Shown here: piece after piece, positions 18,595 through 28,350 of the stretch | Layout of the letters: every line of letters starts with the position of its first letter | Numbering within the stretch: position 1 is the stretch's first letter | Assembly: GCF_900113685.1 (NCBI RefSeq) | Contig: NZ_FOQG01000017.1 | Span: 1-64,000 of the forward strand | From: Nocardioides psychrotolerans | Lineage (GTDB): Bacteria > Actinomycetota > Actinomycetes > Propionibacteriales > Nocardioidaceae | Direction of reading: 5' to 3' | Length of the DNA stretch: 64,000 bases | Notes under the pieces: generated by a model | What the model was told of the DNA's origin: nothing | Databases searched by the model: none | The model's input: the letters and a program-made list of their open reading frames with translations, nothing else | Translations under genes and position numbers: made by a program

Positions 18595-19592
18595 TCACCA
18601 CCGCCTTCTTCTCGATCCTCGCCGCCGGCTTCATCGTCGGCATCGTGGTCGGGCTGACCGGCATGGGCGGTGGGGCGCTGATGACACCGGCCCTGATCTT
18701 CCTCGGTGTAGGCGATGCCGCCACCGTCGTCACGGCCGACCTCACCGCGGCAGCCGTCTATAAGACCGGCGGCGCGATCGTGCACTCGCGCGAGGGGTCG
18801 CCCAACTTCGACCTGGCGAAGTGGCTCGTCATCGGCTCAGTGCCGATGGCGCTCCTGGGCCCGCACCTGGTCGCAGGCTTCACGACCGACGAGGACCAGC
18901 TCGACTACGTCCTCAAGATGTCGATCGGCTTCGCGCTGCTCCTCGCGGCGGCCACCTATGCGCTCCGCCTCTACATCAACCTGCGCCGCGTCCGCTCCGG
19001 CGCTCAGGCCGAGGACCCCAATCCCCAGATCCGCCCGTTGCCCACGCTCCTGGTCGGCGCCCTGGGCGGGCTCCTCGTCGGCATCACCAGCGTCGGCTCC
19101 GGCTCGGTCATCATGGTCGCGCTGCTGATGCTCTACCCCGGTCTCTCCGCGGTGAAGCTGGTGGGCACGGACCTGGTGCAGGCCGTCCCGCTCGTGATGG
19201 CCGCCGCGATCTCCAACATCGTCCTCAACGGTCTCGACTGGGGCCTGCTCATCCCCTTGGTGCTCGGCTCGGTCCCCGGCACTCTCCTCGGCAGCAAGCT
19301 CGCCCCTCGGGTCCCGCAGTCGTTCATCCGCCGCGGCATCGTGGTCGTGCTGACCATGTCCGGCGTCGCCCTGCTCGACAAGGCAGGCTGGGCTCCACTC
19401 GGCGTCGAGGAGACCCACCCGATCCTGATCGCCGGCATCGGCCTGGCGATGATCGTCTTGGTCCCCTTGGTCTGGGGGGTGCTGCGCAAGGAGCAGGGGC
19501 TTCCCATGTTCGGGGCCCCCACCGTGGCCGAACTGGAAGGCATCGACCAGGGACGCCGCTCCGCGTCGCCTGGAACAAGCCCTGATAAGTGA
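18582..19592 (+). CDS. TauE/SafE-type sulfite or sulfonate exporter
   Basis: This 336-residue membrane protein has about eight helices in two halves, each opening with the family's glycine-rich motif (GIVVGLTGMGGGALMTPAL near residue 20 and GGLLVGITSVGSGSVIMV near residue 165). Family members move sulfite, sulfoacetate or similar anions. The ATG follows GAGAGG and overlaps the end of the APS-kinase fusion gene, so the two are transcribed and probably translated together. With cysD and cysN directly downstream it likely handles a sulfur anion in sulfate metabolism. Direction and substrate are inferred. Confidence 0.85.
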   Translation: MDDLITTAFFSILAAGFIVGIVVGLTGMGGGALMTPALIFLGVGDAATVVTADLTAAAVYKTGGAIVHSREGSPNFDLAKWLVIGSVPMALLGPHLVAGFTTDEDQLDYVLKMSIGFALLLAAATYALRLYINLRRVRSGAQAEDPNPQIRPLPTLLVGALGGLLVGITSVGSGSVIMVALLMLYPGLSAVKLVGTDLVQAVPLVMAAAISNIVLNGLDWGLLIPLVLGSVPGTLLGSKLAPRVPQSFIRRGIVVVLTMSGVALLDKAGWAPLGVEETHPILIAGIGLAMIVLVPLVWGVLRKEQGLPMFGAPTVAELEGIDQGRRSASPGTSPDK

Positions 19593-19685
19593 CGCAACCC
19601 ACTCGACATTCGGCGCGTTGTCGCCGCGCCCCTGAGACGTGGCTACGATGTGGGCTGCTGTCCACCGAGAGGTCCCTGTAACCCC

Positions 19686-20600
19686 ATGACGCAAACGCAT
19701 GCCGACTACCAGCTGAGCCAGCTCGACCAGCTGGAGGCGGAGTCGATCCACATCATCCGTGAGGTCGCCGCCGAGTTCGAGAAGCCCGTCCTGATGTTCT
19801 CCGGGGGCAAGGACTCCATCGTGATGCTCCGCCTGGCGGAGAAGGCGTTCTACCCGGCCAAGATCCCCTTTCCCCTGCTCCAGGTCGACACGGGTTACGA
19901 CTTCCCCGAGGTCCTCGACTGCCGCGACAGGTGGGTCGACCGGACCGGCGTGCGCCTGATCGTCGCCAGCGTCGAGGAGGCGATCGCCAACGGCATCGTC
20001 ATCGAGGACGGCAAGACCAGCCGCAACCGGCACCAGACCGGCACCCTGCTCAACGCCCTCGAGGAGGGTGGCTTCACCGCCGCCTTCGGCGGCGGGCGCA
20101 GGGATGAGGAGAAGGCCCGCGCCAAGGAGCGCGTTTACTCCCACCGCGACGAGTTCGGCCAGTGGGACCCCAAGATGCAGCGCCCTGAGCTGTGGAGCCT
20201 CTACAACGGGCGCCTCCACGCGGGCGAGCACATGCGGATCTTCCCGATCTCCAACTGGACCGAGCTCGACATCTGGGACTACCTCGGCCGCGAGGGCATC
20301 GAGATCCCCACCATTTATTTCTCCCACCAGCGCCGTGTCTTCGAGCGCGACGGGATGCTGTTGAGCGAGAGCGACTTCAACCCCACCAAGGCAGGCGAGA
20401 GCGTCGAGGAGCGCACCGTCCGCTTCCGCACCGTCGGCGACCTGACCCTCACCGGATGCGTCGAGAGCACCGCCAGCACCATTCCCGAGATCATCGACGA
20501 GGTCGCCATCGCCCGCGTCACCGAACGAGGCGCCACCCGTGGCGACGACCGATTCTCCGAAGCAGCCATGGAGGACCGCAAGAAGGAAGGCTACTTCTGA
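19686..20600 (+). CDS. cysD: Sulfate adenylyltransferase subunit 2
   Basis: The ATP-binding catalytic subunit of heterodimeric ATP sulfurylase makes adenosine 5'-phosphosulfate from sulfate and ATP. The 304-residue protein has the PP-loop SGGKDSIVM near residue 39, the FGGGRRDEEKARAKER block, and the WDPKMQRPELW and NWTELDIWDYL segments diagnostic of CysD. The C-terminus (DRKKEGYF) is typical. The stop TGA overlaps the cysN ATG, so the two subunits are made together. About 90 bases separate it from the exporter gene; a TACGAT (19,644-19,649) there may be a -10 element. Confidence 0.95.
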   Translation: MTQTHADYQLSQLDQLEAESIHIIREVAAEFEKPVLMFSGGKDSIVMLRLAEKAFYPAKIPFPLLQVDTGYDFPEVLDCRDRWVDRTGVRLIVASVEEAIANGIVIEDGKTSRNRHQTGTLLNALEEGGFTAAFGGGRRDEEKARAKERVYSHRDEFGQWDPKMQRPELWSLYNGRLHAGEHMRIFPISNWTELDIWDYLGREGIEIPTIYFSHQRRVFERDGMLLSESDFNPTKAGESVEERTVRFRTVGDLTLTGCVESTASTIPEIIDEVAIARVTERGATRGDDRFSEAAMEDRKKEGYF

Positions 20601-21850
20601 TGGATCTGCTCCGTTTCGCCACCGCCGGCTCCGTCGATGACGGCAAGTCGACGCTCATCGGGCGACTGCTGCTCGACTCCAAGTCGATCTTCGAGGACCA
20701 GCTCGAAGCCGTCGAGGCCACCAGCGCCTCGAAGGGCTACGACTACACCGACCTGGCCCTGCTGACCGACGGTCTACGCTCCGAGCGCGAGCAGGGCATC
20801 ACGATCGATGTCGCCTACCGCTACTTCGCCACCCCGGCGCGCAAGTTCATCATCGCCGACACCCCGGGCCACGTTCAATACACCCGCAACATGGTCACCG
20901 GTGCCTCGACCGCCGACCTCGGCCTGGTGCTCGTCGACGCCCGACAGGGCCTCACCGAGCAGTCGCGCCGCCACGCGGTGATCCTCTCCCTGCTCCGGGT
21001 CCCCCACCTGGTGCTCTGCGTCAACAAGATGGACCTCGTCGACTTCTCCCAGGAGGTCTACGACAAGATCCACGCCGAGTTCCGCGCGTTCGCCACCAAG
21101 CTCAACATCCCCGACCTCGAGGTCATCCCGATCTCCGCGCTCGCCGGTGACAACGTGGTCAACCGCTCCGAGAACATGGACTGGTATTCCGGCCCCACGC
21201 TCATGCACCACCTCGAGCACATCCACGTCGCCTCCGACCGCGATCTCGTCGACGTCCGCTTCCCGGTCCAGTTCGTCGTGCGCCCCAAGTCCGACGAGCA
21301 CCACGACTACCGCGGCTACGGCGGCATGGTCGCTGGCGGCGTTATGAAGCCGGGCGACGAGGTCGTCGTCCTGCCGAGCGGCATGACGTCCAAGATTGCC
21401 GGCATCGACCTCTTTGACAAGGAGATCGCCGAGGCCTTCCCGCCGATGTCGGTGACCGTCCGCCTCGAGGACGACGTCGACGTCTCCCGCGGCGACATGA
21501 TCGCCCGCCCTGCCAACGCTCCCAAGCCGAGCCAGGACATCGACGCGATGATCTGCTGGATGACCAACGAGCCACTCAAGCCCCGACAGAAGCTGGCCAT
21601 CAAGCACACCACCCGGACCGCTCGTGCCCTCGTCAAGGACATCCAATACCGCCTGGACATCAACACCCTGCACCGCGACCAGGAGACCAAGGAGCTCGGT
21701 CTCAACGAGATCGGCCGCGTCCAGTTGCGCACCACGGTGCCGCTGCTGTGCGACCCCTACTCCAAGAACCGCACCACCGGCTCCTTCATCCTCATCGACG
21801 AGGCCACCGGCATCACCGTCGGCGCTGGCATGATCAACAACGCCAGCTGA
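20600..21850 (+). CDS. cysN: Sulfate adenylyltransferase subunit 1 (GTPase)
   Basis: The GTPase subunit that drives CysD. The 416-residue protein holds the translation-factor-like G domain: G1 AGSVDDGKST near residue 9, the EQGITIDVAYRYF switch region, G3 DTPGH and G4 NKMD, followed by two beta-barrel domains. Many CysN proteins carry a fused APS kinase, but this one ends at the normal CysN boundary (GITVGAGMINNAS), consistent with a separate CysC domain in the upstream fusion protein. It is translationally coupled to cysD. Confidence 0.95.
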   Translation: MDLLRFATAGSVDDGKSTLIGRLLLDSKSIFEDQLEAVEATSASKGYDYTDLALLTDGLRSEREQGITIDVAYRYFATPARKFIIADTPGHVQYTRNMVTGASTADLGLVLVDARQGLTEQSRRHAVILSLLRVPHLVLCVNKMDLVDFSQEVYDKIHAEFRAFATKLNIPDLEVIPISALAGDNVVNRSENMDWYSGPTLMHHLEHIHVASDRDLVDVRFPVQFVVRPKSDEHHDYRGYGGMVAGGVMKPGDEVVVLPSGMTSKIAGIDLFDKEIAEAFPPMSVTVRLEDDVDVSRGDMIARPANAPKPSQDIDAMICWMTNEPLKPRQKLAIKHTTRTARALVKDIQYRLDINTLHRDQETKELGLNEIGRVQLRTTVPLLCDPYSKNRTTGSFILIDEATGITVGAGMINNAS

Positions 21851-21996
21851 CCATCGACTCCGCGAGCAGCGTTATCGTCTTCGGCGCATTCGTTACCTGC
21901 ACGACACGAAGGCTGGCGAGGTCAGTCGCGGGTCTCGCGTAGCGTCATGTCCATCGGGCACACACGTCCTGAAGTGATCACAAGGAGTCGACTCGC

Positions 21997-22893
21997 ATGA
22001 AGGTCTACGTCGCGGGCAGCGGTGGCATGCTTGGACACGCAGTCCACAAAGTCTTCAGTGAGAAGCACGACGTCGAATGCTCCGACATCGACGTCAACGA
22101 CGAGTGGCTCTCCTACCTCGACTTCCGGGACTTCCAGGCCTACGACAGCGCGGTGACTGCCTTCCAGCCGGATCTCCTGATCCACCTGGGCGCCCACACC
22201 AGTCTGGAGTACTGCGAGGAGAACAAGGAGGACGCCTACCTCACCAACACCGTGAGCGTCGAGCACGCGGCGACCCTCGCCAACAAGTACGACGTCCCGC
22301 TGGTCTACATCTCCACTGCGGGCATCTTCGACGGCCAGCAGCTGACCTACGACGACTGGGACAAGCCGAACCCCCTCGGTGTCTACGCGCGTTCAAAATA
22401 CCTCGGTGAGGTCCTCGTGCAGCAGCGGGTCTCGCGACACTTCATCTGCCGTGCCGGCTGGATGATGGGCGGCGGTCCTGCGAAGGACAAGAAGTTCATC
22501 ATGAAGATCATGAAGCAGCTCAAGGCTGGCGCCACCGAGCTGTCCGTGGTCGACGACAAGCTGGGCACCCCCACCTACACGATCGACTTCGCCACCAACC
22601 TGGAGGCCTTGGCCACCAGCGAGCACTACGGGCTCTACAACATGGTGTGCGGCGGCGAGACCGGCCGCTTCGAGGTGGCCGTCGAGCTGGTCAAGGCGCT
22701 CGGCCTGGCGGACAGTGTCAAGGTGGTGCCGGTGAACTCCGACCACTTCAAGGAGGAGTACTTCGCGCCACGTCCTCCGTCCGAACGTCTCATCAACTAC
22801 AAGCTCGATCTCCTGGACATGAACCTCATGCGGGACTGGCGAGTCTCGCTCGCCGAGTATGTCGAGGACTACTTCGACGGATACCTCGACTAG
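21997..22893 (+). CDS. RmlD-like sugar-nucleotide reductase
   Basis: This 298-residue short-chain dehydrogenase of the dTDP-4-dehydrorhamnose reductase group has the dinucleotide motif GSGGMLGHAV, HLGAHTSLEYCEEN, STAGIFDGQQ with the catalytic Thr/Ser position, and YARSKYLGE with Tyr-Lys. The C-terminal APRPPSERLIN resembles the RPxxSxL end of RmlD. It is not the rmlD of the rhamnose operon, which is fused to rmlC, so it may make another 6-deoxy sugar. AAGGAG lies ten bases before the ATG. It is followed after two bases by a glycosyltransferase. Confidence 0.82.
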   Translation: MKVYVAGSGGMLGHAVHKVFSEKHDVECSDIDVNDEWLSYLDFRDFQAYDSAVTAFQPDLLIHLGAHTSLEYCEENKEDAYLTNTVSVEHAATLANKYDVPLVYISTAGIFDGQQLTYDDWDKPNPLGVYARSKYLGEVLVQQRVSRHFICRAGWMMGGGPAKDKKFIMKIMKQLKAGATELSVVDDKLGTPTYTIDFATNLEALATSEHYGLYNMVCGGETGRFEVAVELVKALGLADSVKVVPVNSDHFKEEYFAPRPPSERLINYKLDLLDMNLMRDWRVSLAEYVEDYFDGYLD

Positions 22894-22895
22894 GC

Positions 22896-24026
22896 ATGGC
22901 GCCACCGTCCCGCCCTTCCCTGCGCATCGCATCCTTCGGCTTCCGCAGCCTGCCCCCGCGAGAGGGTAGTGCCGGCGCCGACAAGTTCGCAGTTGAGCTA
23001 CTTCCTCGCTTGGCCGCTCGCGGCCATCGGGTCGTCGCCTACAACCGCGGCTACTTCGGTGAAGCCCGGATCGCCCCGCATGACTTCCGGGGCGTCACCG
23101 TGCGCACGATCCGTACCTTCCGGCGTTCCGGTCTCGAGGCGCTCTGGCACTCCTTGCGCGTCGCCGTCGACATCATCGCCTTCAACAGGGCCGACGTCGT
23201 GCACATGCAGAACGGCGGGAACAGCCCGTTCGGACTCCTCCTGCGGGTCTTCGGCAAGCGCACGGTCCTCACAGAGGACGGATTGGAGTGGGAGCGCGAC
23301 AAGTGGTCCGCGCTCGGCAAGCTCTACCTGCGCGCCACCACGGCCCTCACCGGACGGGTTCACAGCGCCGTAGCCTTCGACAACGTCTTTGCGAAAGAGT
23401 ACTTCGAGGAACGGTTCGGCAAGCAGTACGACCTCATCGCCTACGGCTCTGACGTCGACTACGACGCCAGTGGACTGGAGGTGCTGGATCGCCTCGGCCT
23501 GGAGCCTGGCGGGTATTTCCTCTTCGTCGGGCGCTTCATTCCGGACAAGGGCCTGCACTACCTGGTGCCGGCCTTCGAACGACTGGACACCAAGAAGCAG
23601 CTGGTCATGGTGGGGGGCTCCAAGCCGCGTTCGGAGTACGAGGACGGTCTGCGCGAGACGACAGACCCACGCATCCTGATGCCCGGCTACCTCTACGGGC
23701 CGGAGGTGCACGCCCTGATGAGCAACTGCTACGCCTACGTCCAGCCGTCAGACCTCGAAGGCCTCTCACCCGTGATCCTCGAGAGCTCGTTCCTCGGCGC
23801 GCCCATCATCTGTTCCGACATCGAGACCAACCGCTTCATCCTGGGCGACCTGGGGATCTACTTCCGTCAGGGGGACGCGGCAGATCTCGAGCGGACCCTC
23901 GGCATCGCCGTGGAGGACCGACGCGCGCTGCGTGACCAGGCAGCAGCTCAGCGAGCCCACATCGTCGCGAACTTCTCCTGGGAGAGTGTCGTCGACGCCT
24001 ACGAGGGCCTCCTCCGGGGTGTCTAG
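22896..24026 (+). CDS. Glycosyltransferase family 4 protein
   Basis: A 376-residue GT-B glycosyltransferase. The N-terminal half shows ASFGFRSLPPREGSAGADKFA and HMQNGGNSPFG; the C-terminal half has the donor-site block FVGRFIPDKGLHYLVPAF and the conserved EX7E region SDLEGLSPVILESS. This matches GT4 retaining enzymes that add a sugar from a nucleotide donor in the cytoplasm. It starts two bases after the RmlD-like gene, so both may serve the same sugar. It converges on the next minus-strand glycosyltransferase with 21 bases between. Confidence 0.87.
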   Translation: MAPPSRPSLRIASFGFRSLPPREGSAGADKFAVELLPRLAARGHRVVAYNRGYFGEARIAPHDFRGVTVRTIRTFRRSGLEALWHSLRVAVDIIAFNRADVVHMQNGGNSPFGLLLRVFGKRTVLTEDGLEWERDKWSALGKLYLRATTALTGRVHSAVAFDNVFAKEYFEERFGKQYDLIAYGSDVDYDASGLEVLDRLGLEPGGYFLFVGRFIPDKGLHYLVPAFERLDTKKQLVMVGGSKPRSEYEDGLRETTDPRILMPGYLYGPEVHALMSNCYAYVQPSDLEGLSPVILESSFLGAPIICSDIETNRFILGDLGIYFRQGDAADLERTLGIAVEDRRALRDQAAAQRAHIVANFSWESVVDAYEGLLRGV

Positions 24027-24047
24027 CAAGGCACAGTGGGCCTGCAG

Positions 24048-25139
24048 TCACTCGGCCAGCAAGAAGGTGGCCATCTGAGGGACGATCGTCCGCCACGCGA
24101 GCCTGTCATCGAGGATCTGGGGCGTCGTTTGGTGCTGCATGTCAGCGATCCCCTCCAAGAGCGATCGTGCGGAGAGGGTGCCGGTGAGCAGCCGACCTTC
24201 CGGGGGCAGTTCGGTGCGGATGTCGCCCACGTCGGTCGCAAGGACAGGCACCTCGAATGCGATGGCGAGCTTGAGCACTCCGCTGGTCGATCCCTCGAGA
24301 TAGGGCAACACCACGACGTCTGCTGCTCGGAAGTACTTCTGGACGTCACGATGAGGCACTCGACCCAAGTCGACCCGCAGCCTCGGCAGCACCTCGTCAC
24401 CCCGCACCACAGCACGCAGTTGGGGAGACTGGGCCGAGACGAAGTCCTGACCTGCGGCCAGGAACAGCAGGGCCGGGTCGGTGCTCTCGCGTGCAGCCTC
24501 GACGAAGAACTCGAGCCCCTTGCGCTCCTCCAGGTTGCCGAAGAAGAGCGCCACCCGGTGAGCTGGGTCGATGCCCAACGCGGCTCGCGCCTCAGCGCGC
24601 GTCAGGTGATCGACGTCGAAGATGTCGTAGCGACCATGAGGCACGACCAGCACCGCACCATCGACTCCCACCTCCCTCAACCGTGACTCCGCGTCCTCCG
24701 AGTGCACGATGAGCTTGGGGAAGGAACGGTAGTAGAAGTGCAGGGAGGCCGTTGCCAGCCTCCCGCCAGCATGCGGGACAACGTCGTGAACCACCACCGC
24801 CACAACAACGCCACGTCGTCTGAGGTATCGCACCGCAAGCGCGTCGAGAAAGGAAAGCTTAAGCGGACCTTGAAACACGACCGAGCAGGCGTTCAAACGG
24901 GGGACGCGCCGCAAGAACCGCAACAGGTCTTGGAGGTAGTGGCGCGACCGACGGAACGCGGTCTCGACTGGGACGCCCAGGTCGCGGTAGAAGGGCTCGA
25001 TCGAATCCGCCGTCATGAGCAACACGTCGTGCGCGGGTGTGAGCTCACGGCACATCGACACGGAGTAGTCAGTCAAGCCAGAGTTGCCGGTGAAGCACAC
25101 GACCACCACAGGGGTGCCTGAGCCGGCGCCCGGCGTCAT
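24048..25139 (-). CDS. Glycosyltransferase family 4 protein
   Basis: This 363-residue GT-B enzyme has an N-terminal acceptor domain (CFTGNSGLTDYSVSMC, VVVHDVVPHAGG) and a C-terminal donor domain with FFGNLEERKGLEFFVEAA and the EX7E-like PYLEGSTSGVLKLAIAFEVPVL block. The ATG overlaps the stop of the upstream glycosyltransferase gene (ATGA), so the two are coupled. It would build the polysaccharide repeat unit on its lipid carrier; donor and acceptor are unknown. Confidence 0.85.
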   Translation of the reverse strand: MTPGAGSGTPVVVVCFTGNSGLTDYSVSMCRELTPAHDVLLMTADSIEPFYRDLGVPVETAFRRSRHYLQDLLRFLRRVPRLNACSVVFQGPLKLSFLDALAVRYLRRRGVVVAVVVHDVVPHAGGRLATASLHFYYRSFPKLIVHSEDAESRLREVGVDGAVLVVPHGRYDIFDVDHLTRAEARAALGIDPAHRVALFFGNLEERKGLEFFVEAARESTDPALLFLAAGQDFVSAQSPQLRAVVRGDEVLPRLRVDLGRVPHRDVQKYFRAADVVVLPYLEGSTSGVLKLAIAFEVPVLATDVGDIRTELPPEGRLLTGTLSARSLLEGIADMQHQTTPQILDDRLAWRTIVPQMATFLLAE

Positions 25140-26398
25140 CTGCTCGCTGCGCACAGGTCCTGCGCTTCGCCATAGAGTTCTTCCAGTCGCGACAGGTGCT
25201 GAGCGTCGGTGACGAAACGACGAGCCACGGCGTCGAGGAGGTCCGGCTGTCCGGCCCTCCCGGAGTCGATCTCTCTCGTGATCGCCTGAGCGAGACCATC
25301 GACGTCGCCGGCCGGAAAGACCGCCCCGGTCGCTGCCTCCACCATCTCGGGGAGCCCGCCCTGGTCGCTCACGATGGCCGGCACTCCGTGCTGCAGGCTC
25401 TCGCGCACGGTGTAGGGGCTGTTCTCCGCCCATTTGGACGGATGCACCGTAACGATCGACGAGGCGAGGATCTCTGTCAGGGACTCGCGTTCGTATCGCC
25501 CACAGAACTCGACGCGCTCGACGCCCAGCGCCGCTTCCCGCAGGCGGGGTTCGTCCGCCCCACTGCCGTAGAGCTTGAGCCGCGCATCCGGTCGGTGACG
25601 GGAGACATGCGGCCAGGCGTGGATCAGGGTGTCCACCCCCTTCTCCACCGACAAGCGGCCGATGTACGTCACATCCTGGCGGTCTGGCCGATGCGATCCT
25701 GGCAGATGGGCCGTGTCCCCCCACGACAGGTCGAGGTAACGCACCCTGCCGCGGACCGGGCTACCTCGTCCCTCGAGGAGGTCGGCCATGAAGTGTGACG
25801 GCGCGTGCACGATCCCGGAGTTGCGTCGCCAGACCCCGTTCGAGACAGGGAGCTCCGCTGCAGCGACGATGGAACTGGCCAGGGAGCCCTTCACGCACTG
25901 GGTCTCGATGATGCTCCTCACCCTCTGGCTCGTGGTGGCATCGACGCACTTGACGCACGGCTGCCCGCGCCCGTCGTCCCAGAGCCGCTGGTTGGAGCAG
26001 ACGAACTTGTACTCGTGCGCTGTGGTCAGTGTGGGAACAGCGCGACGGGTCGCCGCGCGCACGACGCTGGGAGTGAGCTGGTAGCAGGTGCTCTGAAAGT
26101 GGACAACATCTGGTCGGAAGGCGTCGAGCGCCTCCTCCATCACACGAGCGGCAGAGAATGAGTAGATGGAGGTTGCTGCGCTCCTGACCTTGGTCGCCAC
26201 GGACCCGTAGTAGTCTCGGCTCGGCGACAGGAACAGGGGCCCTTGCAGGTCTGGCATCACGCGGTCACCGTCAGGAGGGTTCATGCCGAAGAACGCCAAC
26301 TCGTGGCCTTCGCGCTCGAGGTGCCGTCCTAACCACGAGATATAGGTCTCGACTCCGCCGACGTGGTGAAGGAACTTGCTTGCGACCAGGACTCTCAC
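25136..26398 (-). CDS. Glycosyltransferase family 4 protein
   Basis: A 420-residue GT-B enzyme beginning at GTG. The N-terminus (SKFLHHVGGVETYISWLGRHL) carries the GGVE acceptor-loop motif. A Cys-rich insert (KFVCSNQRLWDDGRGQPCVKC, ETQCVKGS) is found in a GT4 subgroup of capsule loci. The donor domain has YIGRLSVEKGVDTLIHAW and SKWAENSPYTVRESLQHGVP. It is the first gene of a two-gene minus-strand operon. The sugar it transfers is unknown. Confidence 0.86.
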   Translation of the reverse strand: MRVLVASKFLHHVGGVETYISWLGRHLEREGHELAFFGMNPPDGDRVMPDLQGPLFLSPSRDYYGSVATKVRSAATSIYSFSAARVMEEALDAFRPDVVHFQSTCYQLTPSVVRAATRRAVPTLTTAHEYKFVCSNQRLWDDGRGQPCVKCVDATTSQRVRSIIETQCVKGSLASSIVAAAELPVSNGVWRRNSGIVHAPSHFMADLLEGRGSPVRGRVRYLDLSWGDTAHLPGSHRPDRQDVTYIGRLSVEKGVDTLIHAWPHVSRHRPDARLKLYGSGADEPRLREAALGVERVEFCGRYERESLTEILASSIVTVHPSKWAENSPYTVRESLQHGVPAIVSDQGGLPEMVEAATGAVFPAGDVDGLAQAITREIDSGRAGQPDLLDAVARRFVTDAQHLSRLEELYGEAQDLCAASR

Positions 26399-26701
26399 CG
26401 CTGAGCACCCTTGGCGGGGTCAGGGGAACTGCCTTTGAGCCGTGCACGTTCCAGGGCGTCACCATTGTCAGTCACGCGCGCCATTATGCAGACCACCGAG
26501 GCGCCGGCGAAGTCGCACTGCTGACAATCGGGGCACCAGCTGCAGGCAAGTGAGGCCTCGGTCATCATCCATGGAACCTGTCTCCCGATTCGAGGCACAG
26601 AATCGACCCCGCGCGGGGTCCAGGCCGCCTGGGTTCGAGATGATGTCGTCACACTCGTGCAATCGGACAGGACGAACGCGCTCGATGATGGGACCCAGGT
26701 G
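26399..26701. other. Intergenic region between divergent glycosyltransferase and flippase genes
   Basis: About 300 bases hold no convincing gene in any frame. No strong hairpin or repeat is visible. It must contain the promoters for the minus-strand glycosyltransferase pair and the plus-strand flippase, but no clear -10/-35 pair could be picked out. Confidence 0.35.
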
Positions 26702-28168
26702 ATGAAGCGATCGCGCGGAGCATCTGTCTCCAAGAGTCACCCTGATGTTTCATCCAGCGACGGAGGACCCGGCACTCGTACGACATGGACGGCAGCGAGC
26801 TACACCCTCGTGGCCGCCGCGCAGAAGGCCAGCGGCTTCATCCTGCTCGTCGCCTTCACGCGGGTCCTGTCCCCCTCCGACTACGGCCAGGTGGCCCTCT
26901 TGACGGCGGTTGGGTCGCTGTTGGTCATGTTCCTGACTCTCGGTCTCGAGCCGCGGATCACCTATGCCTACTTCCGAGCAGGGGATGAGCTGGCCGACTA
27001 CCTCCGGGTAGCGAGGAGGGTCACGTTCTATGTCCCGCTCGTCCTCGCGGCGAGCTTGGCCGCCGTTCTCGCCCTCGTCCCCATTCCGTTGCAAGGCGCC
27101 TGGATCCTGCAGTGTGTGGGCTCGTGCCTTCTGGCGGCGGGCACGACGTACGCCTATGCAGTGCTGCGTGCGTCGAGACAGGTCGTCCCCTATGCCACCT
27201 TGGCCTTGACGATCCTGGCCACCCAGGTGGGGACGCGTGTGCTGATGGTCGCCGTGCTGCAATGGGGCCCTACGGGCTGGGCGGCCGGGGACCTGGTCGC
27301 GGGACTTGTTGCCATCGCCGTCAGCCAGTTGGCGCTTCGACGCCTCCACACCCCGGGCTCCCGCAACCCGAAGTACACGGCGTGGTCAGTCACCAGGGAG
27401 GGCCTTCCACTGGTCCCGCACTACCTGGCCCAGTGGGGCCTCTCGCTCAGCGACCGACTCATCCTCGCCATGTTCGTGTCGAGCGCACTTGTCGGTGTCT
27501 ACTCAGCCATTTACCAGATCGCCGCTGTCACGAGCCTGGTGCTCAACGAGGTGAGCCGGGCCTTCATGCCCCTTTATGCCAAGAATCCACCTGGCTCGGC
27601 CCACATACCTCGCATCGTCAGGAGCCACCTCAAGGTGTCGTTCGTCGTGCACGGTGTCTTCCTCGTTGCGGGCTTCGCTGCGATCGAGGTGATCCTGCCT
27701 CCAGCCTTTCGTTCTCACGACGAGATCTTCCCCCTGCTCTCCCTGGGCGCTCTGGCCTACGGTCTCTACTTCATCCCCATGAACGGCCTGACTCTGATCT
27801 CTGGCATCACTTCGCGGGCTCCGGTGATCTCCCTGACGGCCCTCACCCTCAATGTCGGCCTCAACCTCACTCTCAACAGCATCTGGGGCCTGTGGGGGGC
27901 GGTTGTCGGGACCGCTCTCGGATACTCCACCCTGGCCGGCACGGCACTGTGGTTCGAGGCCAGGACCCGCGCAATCCCGTGGCAGGACCTCCTGCGGAGG
28001 CAGCCCTGGACCAACAGTGCCTATCTACTACTGGTGTCGGCCACCCTGGCCGCAACCTGGCCCGGCACGATCCGAGTCGTTGCGCTCAGCACCGTGTCAT
28101 GTGTCGTGGTCGCCTTGGCCGTCAGCACACTTCGGGACGAACGGCGCCGCTTGCGGTTTGCTCGGTGA
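26702..28168 (+). CDS. Polysaccharide flippase (Wzx-like)
   Basis: A 488-residue membrane protein with about twelve to fourteen helices in the pattern of the MATE/MVF polysaccharide transporter group. Family features include SGFILLVAFTRVLSPSDYGQVALLTA near the N-terminus and LSLSDRLILAMFVSSALVGVYSAIYQ in the middle. It would flip lipid-linked repeat units across the membrane. The N-terminal 30 residues are polar and rich in Ser/Gly, so the true start could be slightly further in. It stands near a polymerase-like gene (29.6-31.1 kb) and a Wzc-like kinase, making the set needed for a Wzx/Wzy pathway. Confidence 0.87.
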   Translation: MKRSRGASVSKSHPDVSSSDGGPGTRTTWTAASYTLVAAAQKASGFILLVAFTRVLSPSDYGQVALLTAVGSLLVMFLTLGLEPRITYAYFRAGDELADYLRVARRVTFYVPLVLAASLAAVLALVPIPLQGAWILQCVGSCLLAAGTTYAYAVLRASRQVVPYATLALTILATQVGTRVLMVAVLQWGPTGWAAGDLVAGLVAIAVSQLALRRLHTPGSRNPKYTAWSVTREGLPLVPHYLAQWGLSLSDRLILAMFVSSALVGVYSAIYQIAAVTSLVLNEVSRAFMPLYAKNPPGSAHIPRIVRSHLKVSFVVHGVFLVAGFAAIEVILPPAFRSHDEIFPLLSLGALAYGLYFIPMNGLTLISGITSRAPVISLTALTLNVGLNLTLNSIWGLWGAVVGTALGYSTLAGTALWFEARTRAIPWQDLLRRQPWTNSAYLLLVSATLAATWPGTIRVVALSTVSCVVVALAVSTLRDERRRLRFAR

Positions 28169-28350
28169 GCCACACGCGGGTCAGCGCCGGGCGTCCTCAC
28201 GATAGGCTCCTGCCTGGCAGTTGGCGGTCGCCGAACGCATGTGCGAGCGCCACCTCCCAGGGTCCTCGCGACCCGGAGACTGCGCGGCTCACAGGGCAGT
28301 GAGTGTCATCCCGGACAAGGGGACTACGAGCACCAGGTCATGGAAAGGTC

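Noticed and set aside
18837..20327. Minus-strand open frame of about 496 codons opposite the exporter and cysD
   Set aside because: Composition is typical of antisense reading in GC-rich DNA and no protein motif is visible.
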